NCBI GenBank assembly: GCA_005281725.1
Contig: SSBO01000012.1
Location: forward strand, 7,700,182-7,764,181
Origin: Wuchereria bancrofti
Lineage: Eukaryota > Nematoda > Chromadorea > Rhabditida > Onchocercidae
DNA length: 64,000 bases
Direction of reading: 5' to 3'
The notes under the pieces: generated by a model
What the model was told of the DNA's origin: nothing
What the model saw: only the letters and a program-made list of their open reading frames with translations
The model's database searches: none
Part shown: in pieces, positions 1 through 10,700 of the stretch
Numbering within the stretch: the stretch's first letter is position 1
Layout of the letters: every line of letters starts with the position of its first letter
Program-made: the position numbers and the translations under genes

Positions 1-359
1 TTGGATTATCATTAGTGTTGTTGTTATCGCTATCATTTTATTGTTCCGATTTTACTATTGTATCTTCAAAAGCTTTAATCCTCCCTGAGGTTAGCTTGAA
101 TCTTTCTAAGTTTGAAAATGGAAAAATTAAATGATTGTGATAGTAAGGTGGAACTTATATTGTCTGTACTATTTTGCTCTTACAAATAATACCTTGACAG
201 CAGTAATAATAGGTGCTGGAAGTGGTGTATAAAATACAGCTTGGCCATTTTCGTGCTCTCTTTCTCTTCGTTTTTTCGTTTTCTTTTGTTCTTGTTTTCA
301 ATGGTTTAGATCTCCATTATTGTTCTTACTGATTTATTTATGTTTTTGGACAGGACTTC
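1..359 (+). repeat. Left arm of long near-perfect inverted repeat
   Basis: This stretch is the reverse complement of 2813-3171 over its whole length, with no indel and two differences that I can see: one near position 145 in the AAGGTGG context and one near 268 in the CTCTTTCTC context. The inner end is sharp: the match stops after GGACAGGACTTC. The outer end meets the window edge, so the arm may continue upstream. No reading frame of note lies in it. Confidence 0.93.
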
Positions 360-379
360 GCCGAACTTCCCATTCTTCT

Positions 380-1195
380 ATTCCATTTTATACAGCTTAG
401 GCTTACAAAAATGAATTGTAATATTAACTTATTCCTGAAGTTTTTCAACTTTCAGTTTTCATTATTTCATTGCTTTTAGTTGAAAGAATTGTCTTTTTCT
501 CATGATTTGACAGAATTGAAGAGCAATTCATAAGTTTGAAGTGTAAGAAGAAGTTATCTCCAAGTTTTAGTTCTAAAGAACTTATTTGGGCAATATTGTA
601 CTGATGCTGAATAGCTTAGGCATACGTACTTTGTTTGACTATCTGGATCACCCCCATTAGAAACACTGGTAACTGCTTTTTTTTTTTGTTTTTTGAAATC
701 GATGAATTGTGATGAACTAAACAGACTAGGTTAATATATGCTTGAAGAAGGACTTCATGTGGCTCATTCATGAAAATGATTATCATATTCAGGGGAAACA
801 TAACTAAATGAAAGATAAATAAAAGGTTTATAGCTCTCTAGTTTATTCCTGAATGTTTATTTCCAAAAATAAAACCAGCAATTCAAAAACTTGTCTTTCT
901 CTTTTCAGTTAATTGTCTTAACTTTAATTTATTCCACCATTATAAATGACAGCTTTCTAATTTAAAAAAAACACAATCGTTCTTTCGATCTAAATCTTCG
1001 AGATGTCTTCATTTTACATTTCAAACTTATTAATTGCTCATCAACTTTACCAAATTTTGAAAAAAAAGGTAATTCTTTTAAGTCTTTCGACTAAAAGCAA
1101 TGAAATAATAAAAGCAGGAAGTTGAATTACTTCCGGAATAAGTTAGTATTCCAGTTCATTTTTGTAAGACCAAGTTGTATAAAAACGGAAGCACT
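380..1195. repeat. Older inverted repeat nested in the foldback
   Basis: About 380-585 pairs with the reverse complement of about 970-1195 at roughly 75-85 % identity. Anchors are TTACAAAAATGAA..., TATTTCATTGCTTTTAGT and GAGCAATT.ATAAGTTTGAA on the left arm and their complements on the right. The divergence is much greater than in the outer arms, so this palindrome is older. The spacer of about 380 bp holds no recognised gene. Confidence 0.75.
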
Positions 1196-2105
1196 TTCCA
1201 GAATCAACTTGACCAGCTCTTCCAGTATGCAATTTAAAACATTCACTTTCAAACTGGCAGTATAAATATGGAAATGAGAACCAAGACGGTTTAATTTGTT
1301 TTGTCCCGGATGATCAAAACTAACTAATTAAATATAAAAATTGATTAATATCATCCATTAGAGAAAAATATTTAACAGATACCTTATTTCGTAAAATGAC
1401 TTATTTAATCTTAGATATTGTCTATCGTATGTTCTGTAATACATTTAATAAGTGCATGCTATCTGTTATCTTAAGGGAGTGCTACAAGAAATATATCTCA
1501 AGTTTCAAACAACTGGAATTAACATTACTCTGATCATCTTTCATTACATTTACTTGCAGAAGAGGGAAGCAGTTTGCTGTGTATGCATTAAAAGTACAGC
1601 TAACAATCATAAGAAAAAAAGAATTAAGTAAAACAACAACCGAATCTTGAAGAGAACAACTGATAATGATAACAGAACTTATACCAGTTTTTAAAAGTAG
1701 ATAAAAATTCAATTAATGGAATTATTAACATTTATTAAAACCATAATTTCCGAACGTATGTGTCGCTGGAAAGCGAGGAGAAGCTGTAAATGAATGATCT
1801 CTTTGTTCATAAATTGACCTCGCTTTACACACATTATACTGTATGAGATATGTGAGAATTAAATGCATGTAATAGATATTGTAACAAAGAAATGTCTATC
1901 CTTAAACAAATTCCCTTTATTCCCAAATTCACATTTATCCAACACCATCTCTTAATTACAATTAATCATTGCTTTACAATTGTCCATTTATAGTGCGGTT
2001 GGGGTTTCAGCTCTCTTGTAATGATCAGCGTTTTATAACTGTGTAGCATCCGTGCAATATGTATAATGCGTTATTATGATGTTGATTAGTTTTATGTTAA
2101 ATAAA

Positions 2106-2200
2106 GGTTTAATTACCCAAGTTTGAGGTGTCTACAATCAAAGAAACAGAAAGAACAGTCAAATTTTGTCACGGTTCTAGAAAAGCGACGACAGTATGTA
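2106..2200 (+). ncRNA. SL1 spliced-leader RNA gene or SL1-bearing relic
   Basis: Positions 2106-2127 equal the 22-nt nematode spliced leader SL1, from GGTTTAATTACCC to AAGTTTGAG, without a mismatch. GT follows at 2128-2129, as at the donor of an SL RNA. An Sm-site-like AATTTTG lies at 2162-2168, about 55 nt from the leader start. The leader hairpin is weaker than in C. elegans: ACC pairs with GGT, extended only by a T-G pair. I could not find a convincing second stem, and the stem after the Sm site is poor. It may therefore be a diverged SL RNA gene, a pseudogene, or a retroposed trans-spliced transcript. The 3' end given is approximate. It sits alone in the loop of the foldback; no 5S rRNA was recognised nearby. 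Confidence 0.5.
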
Positions 2201-2812
2201 TGTTCAATTCGTATAGTGTAAGTGCGAAAATGGTTTTCAGTCTCTGAATTTCCTTAGTTTTACAGATCACCTATTATGTGTGTCATGGAAGTGCATCGAT
2301 GAGTGGAAGTAGGAAGTTTAACAGACCATGCATTTTTGACAAATAGAAAAAAGCAGTATTTAGAAGAATTGTTAGCTGCTTAATTGCCTCAATTCCAAGG
2401 ATCGATTTAGATCAGTCCAAGTGTGACTAACAGGAACCAATTCTACCGATCCCCAAGTTGTCAACCATTTGGCGACAATTAACGTTTGCACATTAACAAT
2501 TGTTGGGCATGTAAGAAATAGCGCATATGTTTTATTGCGTTTCTTTTCAAAAATATGCGTGAACAGTGTTGGAAAAAAAACCGGTTTGAAAAACGAAACA
2601 ATTTGATGTTAGACAACAAAGCTAACTGATTCTGCCAGTGATATGATCAAAAAAACTAGGCCATTGTTAAGTAACAGACTTTTAACTTACCTAGTTTTAA
2701 TCTCTAAATTTCTTTTATGAGAAAAGATAAGCGATCTATGATCTTGACAAATGTTATTCAGCCGAATTGTAATTGTAACTACAGATTTCTTGGGACAGAA
2801 GAAAGGAAAGGG

Positions 2813-3171
2813 GAAGTCCTGTCCAAAAACATAAATAAATCAGTAAGAACAATAATGGAGATCTAAACCATTGAAAACAAGAACAAAAGAAAACGAAAAA
2901 ACGGAGAGAAAGAGAGCACGAAAATGGCCAAGCTGTATTTTATACACCACTTCCAGCACCTATTATTACTGCTGTCAAGGTATTATTTGTAAGAGCAAAA
3001 TAGTACAGACAATATAAGTTCCACCTTGCTATCACAATCATTTAATTTTTCCATTTTCAAACTTAGAAAGATTCAAGCTAACCTCAGGGAGGATTAAAGC
3101 TTTTGAAGATACAATAGTAAAATCGGAACAATAAAATGATAGCGATAACAACAACACTAATGATAATCCAA
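2813..3171 (-). repeat. Right arm of long near-perfect inverted repeat
   Basis: This is the partner of 1-359 in inverted orientation, about 99.4 % identical by eye. The loop between the arms is about 2.45 kb. The match ends exactly where the left arm runs off the window, so the true outer boundary is unknown. Candidate explanations are a foldback or terminal-inverted-repeat transposon, a recent inverted duplication, or an assembly fold-back. Confidence 0.93.
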
Positions 3172-3718
3172 CAATAGACCTATATATAAGTTTTTGTAAC
3201 AAACAAATTATACATCAAATTATTAGCAAAAGTAGTAGTGGCTCTATAAATATAATAAACGGCAACAAAATTAGAATCTACAAAATTCCCCAATGATAAT
3301 TTATATAATTTGTTACAATAATAGAGAAAATTCTCAGTCTTACCGGAAGTATCAAAGTTTTTTGTTATCATATTTACGGTACTGTCATCTACTAGCAGGA
3401 TAATATCCAACGATAAGTACTCGACGATACGGATATTTGATGAAGAAATACAGGCAATAGATACCCGTAGACGATCATAGCGATTATATATATACAAGAA
3501 GAGTGAAACAATCACAGATGTACTTGGTGATAAAGGCAGTGACGGTAAAGATGTTCAGCGATCTTAATGAACTAACTATCTGGTACAATATTTCGCTTGA
3601 ACAGCCTTAAAAACTGAGCAACTGCTACGGTTTGCGCAATCTTTTTTCAAATAATAATAATAATATTAATAATAATAATTGATAATAATAATAATATCGA
3701 TAATTAGTGCATCCAGTG
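3172..3718. other. Presumed 3' flank of the syg-2-like gene
   Basis: These 547 bp between the foldback and the stop codon of the adhesion receptor probably hold its 3' UTR. No clear AATAAA was identified on the minus strand. A 111-codon minus-strand frame runs from about 3515 to 3180 but has no recognisable features, and its codons are rich in Y, I and N, as expected of chance frames here. Confidence 0.5.
3651..3697. repeat. AAT trinucleotide microsatellite
   Basis: Interrupted AAT/ATA triplets run just downstream of the syg-2-like stop codon, inside the presumed 3' UTR. Confidence 0.9.
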
Positions 3719-4706
3719 TTACACAATGATCTCTCGCATGATTCGTCTTGTACCGTTTGTTGTATAAGATGTTTCATCGCTGTCGTGATCATCATATATT
3801 ATCGTTGAGGGACCATCTATACTATTTCGGTGGTCGTTTAATTCCTGATCATTTGATGGAAATCTGGAACTATATGTTTAGACGTAAAAAATTATTTTAG
3901 AGAAAGTATTTGCCATAGATTTCAGTAGAACTGAAGAAATCAAAGTGCTCTAAACTTAAATAATACCGAAGTCAAGTTATAAAAAGAACACAAATTGAAA
4001 GATTTGATGAAAATATAACTTACCCATCTATAAAACCATCATATTTGCTATCTTGGAAAGGAGAGATTTGATACTGTGCACTGGATTCTGGAAGATACGG
4101 ATCATTGTTGTATGTAAATGGTTCTATATTGGCATTCCATTGGTCTGCAACCGTACCAGTTCTTCTAAAAAAAAAAGCTTCTGTGAGATAACACCATATT
4201 AGTCATTTTTGAATTCTAAAAACTATATAATAACTAAATTTACGTGGAAAATCCCTGAGTGTTCCGAGACGACTGCCCACTTGATTTGTTAGTATTGGGA
4301 GTTGAACCAAGAGTGAAAATACCGCTGTCGGTTTGAGATCCATGAACTAAAGTATTTTTAGTATTTGACTGCGACAATGATGCATTAGCATCATTTCTTC
4401 TGAAAAAATTTCGTCTTACGAGAATTTACCAACTTTGAAATATGAATAAACTTATTAAAATTTTCAGAGCATGTGCGCTGAAACAATAAATCTAAACTGA
4501 AAATCAAAATATTTCAAAGTAGTTTTCACACTACAAATCATACCTTTCGTTACTAGTGAAATTCTTCACTTTTTTATTCTTAAGGTTAAATGTTCGTCGC
4601 ATCTGACAGCAGATGATTATGAAGCAAAGTGTAAACAACAGGAAAAGTACTACAGCGCCCAGCGGTATCACGTACATCCATCCGGATGCCAGAAGAGTTG
4701 ACGAGA
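3719..4706 (-). other. syg-2: Membrane span and cytoplasmic tail exons
   Basis: Exon 4706-4544 encodes the single hydrophobic span (VIPLGAVVLFLLFTLCFIII) followed by CCQMRR, a basic stop-transfer signal. Exons 4399-4244, 4164-4024 and 3863-3719 encode a tail of about 165 residues rich in S, N, T and D with tyrosine motifs (NNDPYLPE, KYDGF). It ends at TAA (3719-3721) with a hydrophobic C-terminus. Confidence 0.87.
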
Positions 4707-7700
4707 CTGTAAATTGTACACAGTTAATCATTTGTTACAGGTGAAAATAGAAGCCGATCCGGCCGAGCTTTCATTAGGACTGCTGCTTCAGGCGTATAGC
4801 AATGTTATCCATCAAAGCCCAGAAGCTATGTCTCTTCCTATCAAAGACATCATTAGCAGCTAGCAGTTGAGGTCCAACTGCTGCGGATTCGAACGCGAGA
4901 TACCCGTACCATATGGCGCCATACAACCAGTTCACTAACATACACCACTGACATTCTTCAAAAATTCTCGAGAATTTAAGCGAAACGAGGTGATCAGTCA
5001 TCGTAATTCTCTGTCATTATACGTTCCTATTATTTTCAGAATTGGAAAAGGAAGAACAGTTAGGTGTCCCGAGTCGTCAACGACGGCTGAGTGAGTAGGA
5101 AAATTAGACCGAATAACTTGATAGCTAACCGATGATTTCTGAGGCAGCCGAACAATTAGCAAGATTTAGCTTATGGCACAAGCGAGCTTTCAAATAATCC
5201 GCGGATGGTATATCATAGATGGGAGTCTGATCAAAACAATCCAAAGCGCGCCAGTTTGCGCTTAATTCTTCCCCATCACTTCCACTTCCAGTGTCCTGCT
5301 CATTTTTACCTGACGCAAATAGTAGCAGAACACAAAACTCGTCATTTAACTGTTTCGTCTGAAAAAAAAAAAACTCAAGAGTTCCATATAAATTAAACTT
5401 ATATTTTGAGAAAAATGAATAATAATTGGTTGCAATTGCAACAAATAAATGAAGCGATTTTATCATGTCAACGTAACCCTCAGTTGTTAATGCTGCAAAT
5501 TATCTCCTGATACATAATATTAAGTAAAAAAATCCTCATCTAACTAGTGCTTTCTCTTTCTATTTTCGTAAAAACTATACGTAAAAATCGGATTAAACAG
5601 AAATCATTTAAAACACGGAAGTTATCATAATAAAATAGACTACTAATTCTAATTAACACTCTTTGGTTATTAAGTCTCATGAAAATTTCGGAAATTACTG
5701 CCTCAAAATCAATTTTCTGCTGAGCGCTATTGTAATAGAGAGTTAATGGTCGAGGTATTGCTGCGCATTCTCGTACATCCGATGTTGTTGCTGTAGTGAC
5801 CGGAGTCCAGTCACTGCTACCTACTAAATTTCGAGCACGAACTCGAAACCAGTACGTACTCAATGGTTTCAGATAGCTAATGTTGTAAACCACGTAAGCA
5901 ATGGAGGAAAAAGCTCGCCTTGAATGATGATTAGTTTCATCTTCCTGAAATAATTTAACCTGGTGTTTTTGCAACATACGATTGTGTTTTTTGTTTGCTA
6001 TCCATTAAACCTAATTCAGAAATCTGCTACAGCGATTCATGGAGAGTGGAATCATTACCTTCTTACATATATACAGTAATTATATCTTAGTAAAAGAATA
6101 CATGGATCTTATTATTCGCATAATTTAGTTTTGTCACTTGAGATCTTTTCGAGTTTCCTTATCGATTTAGTTTAATTTTTTTAATATGAATTGCAACATT
6201 CCATCCTAAAATCACAATTGTGCTCTGTTGCTAAGAATAAAAGCAATCAACAACAAAGCTGTTTTTCATCAAAAATTTTCCAAAAAATATAAAGTATGTT
6301 TACTTCATATAAAGTACGATAGGATGCGTTACGACCATCAATGTAAATCGCTACGGGTTCCATTGAATCAGGGATTCCTTTTGCCGGATTCACTTTACGA
6401 CATTCGAGCTGGAAGTTTTGTTCTTCGCCACCGTCAAAACTTGGCCGCCATCCAATAAACAGTGAAGTTGACAACGAAGATATCAACTGAAGGTCACGTG
6501 GAGCCTGTGGCTTGCCTATACATTTACATTATTAAATTACACGTTCTAGGCACAAATTAGTAATTAATAACTCTTCACGTCTAATGACGACTGTTCTGCT
6601 GTGCATTGTTATTTAGTACCTCATGATGGACACTAAAGAAGAAATGCATTTAGACTATGTGTCACTCTTGAAACAATAATTGACACGGTAAAAAACTAAT
6701 GATTTCATTCAAAAAATTGAGCTTACTTTTTGCCTGTAATTTGATAACCAATTCCTGCTTTTGTCCGTTACCATTGCTGGTCCGACAAATATATGGCCCA
6801 TGATCGTAGATTACCGAATCAGTGATTTCTAGAATCGATTGAAACTCATCTATTTTATCATTTAGACGAATGTTACGTACGACATATCGGGATTGCCCAT
6901 CACGTACTTCACTTCCATTCCGGAGCCACGTAAATTCCGGATCAGGACGTGCTGATACATGGCACACAATCCGTGCCTAAATAAATTTAAAAATGCAAGT
7001 ATTTTACAGCTCAGTATTTCAACATTAATTGTACTATTATATTGAATTTCAAAATCATATTTCTATTCCTCATACTGAACATTTATTCAGTCTGTCAAAT
7101 CCAGAATTCAGACCAATTTATAAGCTATCTTTTAAAACGGTATTGCACCTACTAAAGCATCAAAATAAATTTTAAATTGCAGTTTCTTAAAATATGATTC
7201 GTATGCAGAATTGTAGACTTACAGTAGATCCAATATCAGCAGCAGCCAAAGCATCACTTGGATATCGTTCGTTAAGTATAACTGGTCCATGTATTACGCT
7301 AAGTGCCATCGAACTGGTCACAAATTTCTGTAAGCCGTTACTGAATTTGCATGAGTAATTGCCCTTATCGTTCCATGCCAACGGCTGCAGGAAATTCAAG
7401 AAAATAATCATTGTGATGGAGCAGAAATCACTTTTCGAGCAGCTAAAAAAAGAACGTTTGACAGTTGCTTTAAACTTGCTAAGTTAAATTAATAATAAAA
7501 ATAAATTGTAAGTCAAAAATTAATGTGATTTACTGACTCGCTTGGATGTTGTTCTGAACTGATCAACCAATGAGAATTGCTATCTTTTTTAATTACTTGT
7601 CCATCTTTGAGCCACTGGAACTGTGGAGCTGGATAGCCTTGAGCTTCACATCTCAGAGTGACGGATATTTCACCAGTGTTGAAAATTAGGCTTTCTGGCA

Positions 7701-10700
7701 GCGGACGAGTTATTTTTGGTGGTTCAACCACCTAAATTGCTTCACTTTATGAATATTAAAAACACGCATTGTCAGCAGTGTCCACTACCGTCAAATTAAC
7801 GCATTTAATGTGTTAAGCAATGCATTTTCTAAATGTTAAAAAGTTTCGTTTGGTGTGCAAGAGGAACTGTAACCATAAAACCACAAAATCGATATTTATA
7901 TGATAATCAAGAGAGAAGATGTAAATCTGCAAAAGATCGCTTGTTTCACAAAAATCTGGCTAGTATTTATGCCCTGAATTTCAGTATGAAAATATTTGGC
8001 AAGTCGAAAGTTTTCCGCGCCAATTTTTGTCATTGCTTTTGATTTGTTTTGATCTCGCTTTCCTACAGAATCCGCAAATCAACAAGATTTTGAAGCACTG
8101 AAATCTCATTATGTCGAATCACACTAACCTGTATCGTTAAAACTCCTTCCACTCCATCACCGATTTTGTTAAATGGAATACATCGATAAACACCATTATC
8201 AGCTAATGTAGCACGCTCAACGGTATAAATTGGAGTTTTTCGTTCTTCATAACTACCAGAGGAGGATGGTGTCAACCAACGGTATTCCGCTTCCGGACTG
8301 CCAATGTCAACTGTTGTACACCTTAATGTTGTCTCGCCCCCAACTGCAACTACGGTATTGGAAGCCGTTATTAATGCTTTTCCTGGTCGGCGTAATACCT
8401 GTAATTTTTAAGGACCTGTCATCACATAGACGATAGAATCAAATAGGACCAAAGATTAATTTGTTTTTCGAAATTTTCGAAGTTATGATTTTTAAGAAAC
8501 CTGCTGAAAACTCTTCGAAAGTGGAAATTAAATTCGAGAAAAATTAAAAGTCAAATCCATTCAATCTTCAGAAATCTGTTGGGCTTCCCTTACTAATCAT
8601 TTTACTTTTTTAATTGTTTTTAATAGCCAAATGAGAAAATTACATCAATAACAGTAAATGCTCGACCAGTCCGTGTTACTGATCCTGATTTCGCATTGTG
8701 AATCGTTAATGTGTTGATTGCTGTACACGTGTAATTGCCGGATTGTGTTCTAAACATGAGAATAATATTAATTATGCTCAAAATTGAGTAACTTTACAAA
8801 AACTAATTATTCAATGGGTTTTTCCTAAGCATTCTCATTTCAAATGAGGAATTAATGCAAGCCTTTCTATAGAATTAATTTTGAAGGTCGATCCTTCATG
8901 GACAATGTCATTTGGTCCAGACCAAACAATTGAACTAGCTGGTGGATTAGCATCAACTGCGCATTCCAATGTTACTGCATCGCCTTCTGCCGGATTTATC
9001 CGTTCCTTAAAAGAAAGAAACAATAATTTTGGTTTAATGTAACAGATAAACAAGCCAGGAACTATCAAAACCTTAATCAACAGGTTGCATTAAAGAAATA
9101 GTTTTTTATATTCCGTACTGCAAGAAATCTTGAACTTGATCTTGAACAACTGTACGTGGTCTCGAACAGCTGTAACTAACGTGTAGTACTTCAAGTAACA
9201 GACGAATCGTTGCACATTCCTGGCAATTTCTATGTAGGAAATATTTATAACCATTCACTTTAACTTGAACGACCGGTCCATACTGAACATTCAGTGTTAA
9301 CTGATCAACACCACTTTCGATTGAATTTGTTGCTATGCATCGAAAATCACCGTCATGCTTTCGTTTGACTAAGAATTGCCAGTTTGTTCCAGCAAAACGT
9401 TCACCTAAAGTTAAAAAATTGAAGACCTGATTTTGGCACCATTTCATGCTATCAATAGCAGAAATCAGTGATATTTGAGAATGATTGCTTCATAATCGAT
9501 AATGAACAAAAACGAACAACAACGAAAACACAAATTCAATTTACCACTAGCGACATGATACCATTCGAACTGTGAAGGAGCAGGATTACTATTTGCTGAA
9601 CACGTCAATTCTACACGTTCTCCTTCTTCCACGTTGTAGTCATGCACTGGACCAGCGCGAACTTGTGGTCCATATAACACCTTAAAAGTAAATCATCAAA
9701 TGCTCGTATTCGTGTTCTAATAAATCAGAGAGCAGTCATAACTATTCTGTTCAAAAAATTTTTCTTAAGAAAATGATATGCAAAACTACTTCTTAAGAAA
9801 AAAAATCTATGAAATTTTTTAAAAAGTCGATGGATTATGAAATGCGCTGAGAATTCTCTACCGATAATTATAATTATTTGTCACAAAATTGAATCATCTT
9901 TGATTCAGTCTATTTAGTAGTTGCCTACTAGTGTTACTAAATTAAAAATAATTTATTAATTTATTATAAGAATTAATTCATATGAATCTAAACTAATTTC
10001 TAACTAAATTAAAGTTAACTACGTCAGCAACTTAACTTTTAAATGGACTTAAGTTTAATACGAAATATTTACTTTTCATTTGTGCAATCAAACGACCCAG
10101 TCTTATTAAACTTTGGGAAAACATAAGTAACTTAATAAAAGTGAAAGTCTGGAAATTGATCCCTCTTCCTTTCTTATATTTGTGTTTGCTGTTTCATGTT
10201 AATCATGCATTGGACATCCATTGATTAACGGTCACTTTTGGGCGATGATATCATTTCAGGGTCGTTTGATTGCACAAATGAAAAGTAAATGGGAGCAGTG
10301 TGTTACATAATATATGTTATTGACCTTAAGGATACGTCGAATTGCAACTACTGATAATTTGATCAGATACTACGATCAATGCATCATATGCACAAAGGTT
10401 CATCCACTAAATATTTACTAGGAATGTTTCAGAACTAGAATATACGGGTTCCGATACAGGGAGTGGGATTTTATGAGACACAGGTATTACCACTATTACT
10501 GCTCTTACTAACAAGCTTTTTCGAAAAAATGAATAAAAAATAGAATCAAATATCTCAACGGCAGCTGCGAAAGTTGTTAAGAATATGCGGTAGAGATGCC
10601 TCTCTACCGCAAACAGTTCAGAACGGATATTACTTACAGTAAAGGACCGTACCATATAACTCTGAATGTATTACATTGAAATTTGAATTGTGAGATGTTA

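Noticed and set aside
4860..4960. A tRNA gene suggested by GTTCGAATC
   Set aside because: The arms next to the putative T loop do not pair and no acceptor stem can be formed.
4774..5001. 75-codon minus-strand frame as an exon of the receptor gene
   Set aside because: Exon 5358-5130 joins directly in phase to the membrane-span exon 4706-4544, and the frame ends in a stop, so it is not part of the main product. It is kept only as an intron oddity.
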